DNA of 64,000 bases from JAMQKA01 sp034521835 (GTDB lineage Bacteria; Bacteroidota; Rhodothermia; Balneolales; Balneolaceae): the NCBI GenBank assembly GCA_034521835.1, contig JAXHMA010000004.1:62001-126000 (forward strand). Direction: 5' to 3'. Numbering within the stretch: the stretch's first letter is position 1; each line of letters begins with the position of its first letter. Made by a program: the position numbers and the translations under genes. Of the stretch, positions 59,009 to 64,000 are shown piece after piece. The notes beneath the pieces were generated by a model. It saw nothing but the letters and a program-made list of their open reading frames with translations, was not told the origin of the DNA and searched no databases.

Positions 59009-60854
59009 TCATTCAAAAGAAAGTACATTTTTACCACCAACTATTGGTATTGTAAGTGAAGTGCCATCCAGATCTACCGTAAGTTCCGTGCCGGGATCGG
59101 GGCGGAGGGTAAACTCGCGGTCGCTGGAGAAGATCATCAGTCCAATGCGCTGTCCCGCCGGGATGATTTGATCGTCCGGTTGCAGTTCAAAGCTCATCGA
59201 ATAGAATTTGCCCGGTACCAGCGGCTCACTTTCGCGGAGGGAGCTGTGATTTTGCATATCGGCCCAGCCGCGGGTAATAATGTTATCCGTTATTTGAGCA
59301 TTTCGCCCCTCCTGCCATGGCAGCGACACCAGCATAATGGAGAGATTGGCCGCCGGTTTACTGCTGGCCATTCGGACTGATATTTCCGGCACTCCCGAAA
59401 CGTGCACCGAATCCTTTAATTCCGGAGTCAGGTATATCAGTCGGTGCCGGGTCCACTCCGCCCGGGCCAGGGACTTTGCGGAAAAGGAGAAATTATCAAC
59501 CAGTGTTTCCGTACCCTCACCGGCAACTTCTCCCAAGATAAGTTCCCCGTGCTGTGGAGCTCCACCTTTCAACCCAAATGTTATCGGTTCGGCCTGTGGA
59601 TGGGGATAGTCGGCATAGGGTGTGGGATTTTCACGTTTATCATCTTCGCGCACAATCCATGCTTTGGGATCATTCTCCACCCCATTTTCTATATCGTACA
59701 GGTAGCGTGTAAACCAGCGATTCATCAATCGCAACGGCGGCGGTCCCCCGTGTCCGTCTTGGTGGTAATAGATCTGTACCGGAACTCCCTTCTCTTTCAG
59801 CGCTTTGATAATACGATAGCTGTGCTCCGGCATCACGTTCCAGTCGTTGAAAGCGTGGGCCATAAGCACCGGGGTATTCAGCGGACCTAAATCATTCAGG
59901 TAATCGCGCCCGGCCCAAAAATCGTTGTAATCGCCTGTAATACGATCCATCCCGTTGGCCATCTCCTGGTCCCGGATCACCCGTTCCGCCCACTTCCGGC
60001 GGTCGGGATCGCTGTGAATAAAATCGAATAGCACGTCGATATCCTCTCCCTGGTAACCGCCCGGATGGCGCACCAGCCCGTTCGAACGGTAATAATGATA
60101 GTACGATGTATTGGGAGCAACAGGGATAATCGCTTCGAGTCCCTCTACGCCGGTTGTCGCAGCAGCAATCGGCAGCGTGCCGTTATAGGATGTGCCGGTC
60201 ATGCCCACCTGTCCGGTAGACCAGTAAGCCTCTACCGTTTCGTTGCCGTCTTGTGTGGTATATCCGGTGGCGCGACCGTTTAGCCAGTCGATCACCGCTT
60301 TGGGGGCCAGCGATTCATTATCGCCGCCCACGGTGGGGGAACCTTCCGAATAACCGGTGCCCGGCGACGAAGAGTGCACCACTACAAAACCCCGCGGCAC
60401 CCAGGTATTTACATGCGTATTTGAGATGATCGGCCGGGTATCGTGCCGCTGTTTGGCGGGCGGGTGCACACGCTCCGGGGGCTCGGCGCCCAGCTCGTGA
60501 CGCACATCCCAAAAATGTGTTTGGCTGACTGAAGCGGTGCCCGCGTAATAGGGGCTGGTCTCATAGATAACCGGCAGCTTGATGTCTTCCGTGTCCGTGT
60601 GGACCGGTCTCGTTACGTCCACATGCATGCGATCTGGCTTGCCATCTTCGTCAGAGTCGAAATCGGTTTCCACCCAGGAGATCATGACGAATCCAGTTGC
60701 TGGTGTCGGCAAATTCCGGAATTACCTGGGTCTGACCGTTCTCGATAACCGGCACCTCAACCGTGGCCATATTCTCTTGGGCCAGACTAGGCGTGGTAAC
60801 AAATAGAATGATTAGTACTGCGAGAAGGAATGGCTTCGTTGAATAATCGTTCAT
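59009..60854 (-). CDS. CocE/X-Pro dipeptidyl-peptidase-like (S15) hydrolase, one frameshift
   Basis: About 615 codons. Signal peptide (FLLAVLIILFVTTPSLAQEN). The alpha/beta hydrolase core has the nucleophile elbow GMTGTSYNG, the Asp region LMAHAFNDWNVMPEHS and the His in YYHQDGHGGPPP. A C-terminal jelly-roll domain follows (VPEISVRMASSKPAANLSIMLVSL). The frame changes near 60685, within WIRHD...WVETDFDSDEDG. X-Pro peptidases and cocaine-esterase-like acyl hydrolases share this fold; the WEVPVIENGQTQVI-like start resembles the peptidase branch. Its presence in the pectin island is unexplained; substrate unknown. Confidence 0.82.
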
Positions 60855-61000
60855 AAGAATAAGTTGGGGGGATTATACTTTTTCGGCATACAAAGCCTGA
60901 ATGTAATAAATCTGCTTATGAGAAGAAGAAATGGATTTTAAGAACGCTATGAGGGGTTCGCAGAATCGTAATCCAACTTTTAATTGATTTACAGGATCAT

Positions 61001-61130
61001 CTAGTGTCATGTCAACACTAAAATGTCGGGTAAAGACCTGCCAGGTTTCGTTGAAATGGTGATCATAGATGCGTGGATTGATTTCAAAACCTAGCAGGTC
61101 TGGCGAATTTCATACTTGACACAGCACTAG
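61001..61130. repeat. MITE-like nested palindrome
   Basis: A 130-bp element bounded by CTAGTGTCATGTCAA (61001-61015) and its imperfect complement TTGACACAGCACTAG (61116-61130), 12 of 15 matched. Inside, AGACCTGCCAGGTTT (61034-61048) pairs with AAACCTAGCAGGTCT (61087-61101) at 14 of 15. No coding capacity. AAACCTG-CAGGTTT-type palindromes recur in Bacteroidota genomes, as far as I recall. Confidence 0.55.
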
Positions 61131-61333
61131 GCACGGTGATACGTTAACCAAAAATTAAGTATAACTTTCCGCGGGCTTTGAAAAACCGCCCATCAACTCC
61201 CCATTCGGAGGGAGTTGTAATCCCGCTCAAACAGCCTGTATGATCGGTGCCACAACCACCTCACAACCAAGCATCAGGATCTGCAAAAGCCTCTTTCAAA
61301 GAACTATTCCACTCTGGAAACTCCAGCATCCTA

Positions 61334-62300
61334 TCACTCATGGTCCCATTCATCCCAATCTCCGAATATCATATCAATCGTATATTCCTGGAGCTGTTTT
61401 TTGGTGAGGATATGTGCCCAGTCGACTCTCTGCTGAGGCTTGTAGCCCGGACCGCTGTTTCCATATTCCGCATAAAAAACGGACTGCTCGGCTTCCGGCT
61501 TGCCCCAGTTGTCCCACCCGGCGGGCATAATATGATCGCCCATCCAGCAATCGATAAACACCGTTTGGGCAAAGTTGCGCCAAGGGCGACCAAGATATAC
61601 TTCTGAAACTCCTTCGGCTGACGTGAGCCGGCAATCTTTGAATACAAATCCATGTGCTGTTCTTTGGGAGGTGGAGGCTGCCGTAATGTAGGAGTCGCTT
61701 TTGGAATGAATGACGCAATCCTCAAACACCGCCGTGGCCTGCCCGAAGATGAAGTCCGTTGTGCCCTCGATGTAGCAATCCTTGAAATACTGGCGGGCGC
61801 CTTCCCCGGCTGCGTAGATCGTGTCTTGATTGCCCAGTATGCGGCAATTTTCAAACGAGCTTCGGTCGGCTTCCACACGCCAGTGCCACCGCCTGCCCTA
61901 CGGTCCGGCACTGTTTTCGATGGTCAGGTTTTCGGCATGGAAGTCGTTGCCATCTACCAGCAACGTGTAGGTATGGAAGGTGCTGTTTCGGCCGCGGTCC
62001 ATTTTATCAAAATAATCATCATACGGTGATAATCGTGCTGTCTTCACTTTCGCCCATCAGTGTTAACTTGGTATTCCAGGAGTGCACTTTCACCTTCTCC
62101 CTGTACACACCGTTTTTTATATGGATGGTGATTCGTTCGTAGGGAAACGATTTACTGGCATCAATAGCCGCCTGGATGCTGGTGAAGTCGCCGCTGCCAT
62201 CTTGGGCCACCAGGAATTCAGTCTCGTAATCTTGAGCGATGGCTTCAGTAACGAATATCCCAAAACATAGTAAAAGTACACTTATCAATCTCTTAGACAT
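61334..62300 (-). pseudogene. Pectinesterase 1, three frameshifts
   Basis: Secreted carbohydrate esterase family 8 enzyme, about 322 codons, that removes methyl groups from pectin. Signal peptide (LISVLLLCFGIFVTEAIAQD). Start motif FLVAQDGSGDFTSIQAAIDA; then GNQDTIYAAGEGARQYFKDC, IEGTTDFIFGQATAVFEDC with both catalytic Asp residues, and VYLGRPWRNFAQTVFIDC with the Arg. Frame changes near 62022, 61912 and 61880; the intervening piece (TLLVDGNDFHAENLTIENS) is in a third frame. Tandem with a second pectinesterase upstream. Confidence 0.88.
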
Positions 62301-62358
62301 TGTTATCCCTGCTTTATCATTATTGTTCTAGGTTCCATAATGCTTAACGTAATTAGGC

Positions 62359-63336
62359 TCATTCTACACGCTCCAGGGGATTCCAGCCATCAAAAATCTG
62401 TTCCAGTGTATACTCTGCGGCTTCCTCATCTGAGAGTTGCCGCGACCAGGGCACTCGGTTTTTCGGCTTGTACCCCGGGCCTTCGTTGTTATACTCCGCA
62501 TAAAAAGCGGTCTTTTCCTTGGCGGGGTCCCCCCAGTTATGCCAGCCTTCCGGTTTAATATGATCCCCAGGAACGAATTTATAAACACCGTTCTGGCATG
62601 CGGACGCCACGGTCGCCCCAAGTAATACGTATCATCAGGTACATGCACCTGTAATTCTGCTATTTATAAACACATAACCATACTTGTTTTCCTTTGGAGT
62701 CGATGCAGCGGTAACATAACTCCCGCTCTTTTTCTTGCAGAATATTTCACAATTTTCGAACACGGCTGTAGACCACCCAAAAATAAAATCGGTGGTCCCT
62801 TCGATATAGCAATCCTTGTAATATTGGCGGCTGTCTCGGCCATGGGTATACAGTGTATCCTGGAATCCCAGGAAGCGGCAGTTCACAAATACTGCACGAT
62901 CGCCATCCGCGCGGAGGGCCACTGCCTGCCCAACTGGACCTGCCGAATTCTGGAAGGTGATATTTCGGGCGGTAAATCCATCTCCAAAAAGGAAAAAGCT
63001 GGAGGACCCGGTGGTGCCCAGCTCTTCCCCGAACCGGTTCTTCTTGGAGGCGTAGTCGTCGTAGGTCAGGATCGTCTGCTCCACATCTTCCCCAACAAAT
63101 GTCACGTTGATCTTCGATTGTGGTAGTACAAGCTTCTCCTTGTAAACTCCTTTCTTGATGAATACGGTCGTTTCCTCATCACGGAAATCGGGCACAGCCA
63201 GGATCGCCTCCTGGACCGTAGTAAAATCGCCGCTGCCATCTTTGGCGACTACAAAATCGTAGCTGTTCTGCTGCCCGTAACTGTTGGTAACAGTCAGCAG
63301 CAGCACCAGACAACCGAGAGTTTTTATTTTAATCAT
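62359..63336 (-). CDS. Pectinesterase 2, two frameshifts
   Basis: A second CE8 pectinesterase, about 326 codons. Signal peptide ending near SYGQQN, then FVVAKDGSGDFTTVQEAILA, NITFQNSAGPVGQAVAL, FQDTLYTHGRDSRQYYKDCY and IEGTTDFIFGWSTAVFENCE. After a frame change near 62645 comes YYLGRPWRPHARTVFINS; after another near 62595, HIKPEGWHNWGDPAKEKTAF to the stop at 62359. Similar enough in layout to its neighbour at 61334 to be an old tandem duplicate. Confidence 0.88.
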
Positions 63337-63348
63337 ACTTTCTTGGGT

Positions 63349-64000
63349 TTATTCGATAATTGCCGTTTGCTGGACATTAGGTCCCACACTAATATTTTCG
63401 CTTGTATTAGAAAAGCTGACGCCGGAAACATCAATCGCCTCCGTAAAAGGTCCTGTAATACTTAGACCAGTATTGCCGGGTGCATTTTTCCGATAACCCA
63501 ATGCGACCTCATCCATAGTTATATTGTGGGTATTTTCAAGGTAGAGGATCGGGCCTTCCTCCACGCTGATATTCATGTTTTTCATGCTAATACCGTCCGC
63601 ATCCACAATCATACCGCCCCGTTCGGCCGTCAAATCAACATTTTCAATGCTGACATCCTGCACGTTCATCTCAGGGAGTCCCTGGATCCACATCGCAGTT
63701 TTAGCCCCGCGAGACAGCACATTGCTGATATGGATATTGCGGAACCTCGGGGTTTCTTCGTTCACTTCAGGGATGGTCTCTTCAAGCTTCTTCTTATCTA
63801 CAATCTCCACCTTTTGATTCGGAGAAGGAGCCTCCCCATCATAATACAGGTTGAAACGAATCGGTTCGGTAACTATATCCACCATATCGATGTCGTGGAT
63901 ATAAATATTTTCCACGATACCACCACGCCCCCGCGTACTTTTAAAACGTACGCCTACATCGGTGCCGTTAAAGGTCATATTTGATACATCGATATTGCGC
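63349..64000 (-). CDS. GH28 polygalacturonase-like protein, C-terminal part (partial at right edge)
   Basis: Right-handed beta-helix repeats from a glycoside hydrolase family 28 protein: FNGTDVGVRFKSTRGRGGIV with the catalytic-region RGRGG, then IYIHDIDMVDIVTEPIRFNL and repeated IENVDL/MKNMNIS/ALGYRKN rungs. The frame is open to the window end. It depolymerises polygalacturonan. Stop codon at 63349, 13 bases before the pectinesterase 2 start, so the pair is probably cotranscribed. The N-terminal half lies beyond 64000. Confidence 0.85.
   Translation of the reverse strand, partial: RNIDVSNMTFNGTDVGVRFKSTRGRGGIVENIYIHDIDMVDIVTEPIRFNLYYDGEAPSPNQKVEIVDKKKLEETIPEVNEETPRFRNIHISNVLSRGAKTAMWIQGLPEMNVQDVSIENVDLTAERGGMIVDADGISMKNMNISVEEGPILYLENTHNITMDEVALGYRKNAPGNTGLSITGPFTEAIDVSGVSFSNTSENISVGPNVQQTAIIE

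Noticed and set aside
1..64000. tRNA, rRNA or CRISPR array
   Set aside because: Gaps were scanned by eye for tRNA arms, rRNA signatures and regularly spaced repeats; none was seen.

Overview
The window looks like chromosomal DNA of a Bacteroidota/Balneolota-type bacterium; a Balneolaceae-like origin is my inference. Supporting signs are a GldC-type gliding protein, a SusC/SusD pair with an ECF sigma/FecR regulator, a split PntA transhydrogenase, CHRD and cupredoxin lipoproteins, a TAnnTTTG-style promoter and weak Shine-Dalgarno signals. Genus cannot be fixed from the sequence alone.

Layout. 1-0.6 kb: C-terminal part of an IS1380-type transposase, cut by the window edge. 0.8-2.9 kb: a Roc-COR (Roco) GTPase with two compensating frameshifts. 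3.1-18.5 kb: intact housekeeping genes: YifB, a DUF4342 protein, thioredoxin reductase, the pntA1-pntA2-pntB operon, an MFS transporter, endonuclease III, a MEMO-family protein, GldC, a lipoprotein, S-adenosylhomocysteinase, a TlpA-like lipoprotein and L-2-hydroxyglutarate oxidase. 18.5-22.9 kb: an OprP-like porin divergent from a four-gene membrane redox cassette (His-rich membrane protein, YtkA/FixH-like lipoprotein, NapH-like polyferredoxin, anchored periplasmic protein). This cassette is the best candidate for an undescribed system. 23-25.9 kb: a YdiJ-like FAD/4Fe-4S 2-hydroxyacid dehydrogenase with many frameshifts. 25.9-29.2 kb: an EndoQ-like PHP nuclease fused to a UvrD-type helicase, also frameshifted. 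29.3-34.2 kb: a duplicated-domain secreted protein, a GIY-YIG nuclease, a PlsC acyltransferase and a type-B carboxylesterase.

34.9-64 kb is a catabolic island, almost all on the minus strand, apparently for pectin and sugar acids. It holds ECF sigma, FecR, SusC, SusD, RraA, two enolase-superfamily dehydratases, a BASS-type transporter, a haem c/glucose-dehydrogenase-like protein, an SMP-30 lactonase, an S15 peptidase-like hydrolase, two pectinesterases and a GH28 polygalacturonase that runs off the right edge. A plausible scheme: GH28 and the pectinesterases depolymerise and demethylate pectin, SusCD imports oligomers under sigma/FecR control, and lactonase, dehydratases and RraA aldolase process sugar acids. 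The island is interrupted by a complete ISNCY-type element (35289-37101, with 6-bp target duplication) and an IS256-type element (56135-57486), and carries an enolase-superfamily relic, a MITE-like palindrome and a nested-hairpin element.

Reading caveat. Most broken genes here are broken by single-base indels, not nonsense codons, and several indels compensate each other within a few bases. About 3.1-20.8 kb is clean, while 20.9-28, 32.8, 35.9-36.4, 40-53 and 55-63 kb are rich in frameshifts. Residual sequencing indels are therefore at least as likely as real gene decay. I see no tRNA, rRNA or CRISPR array.
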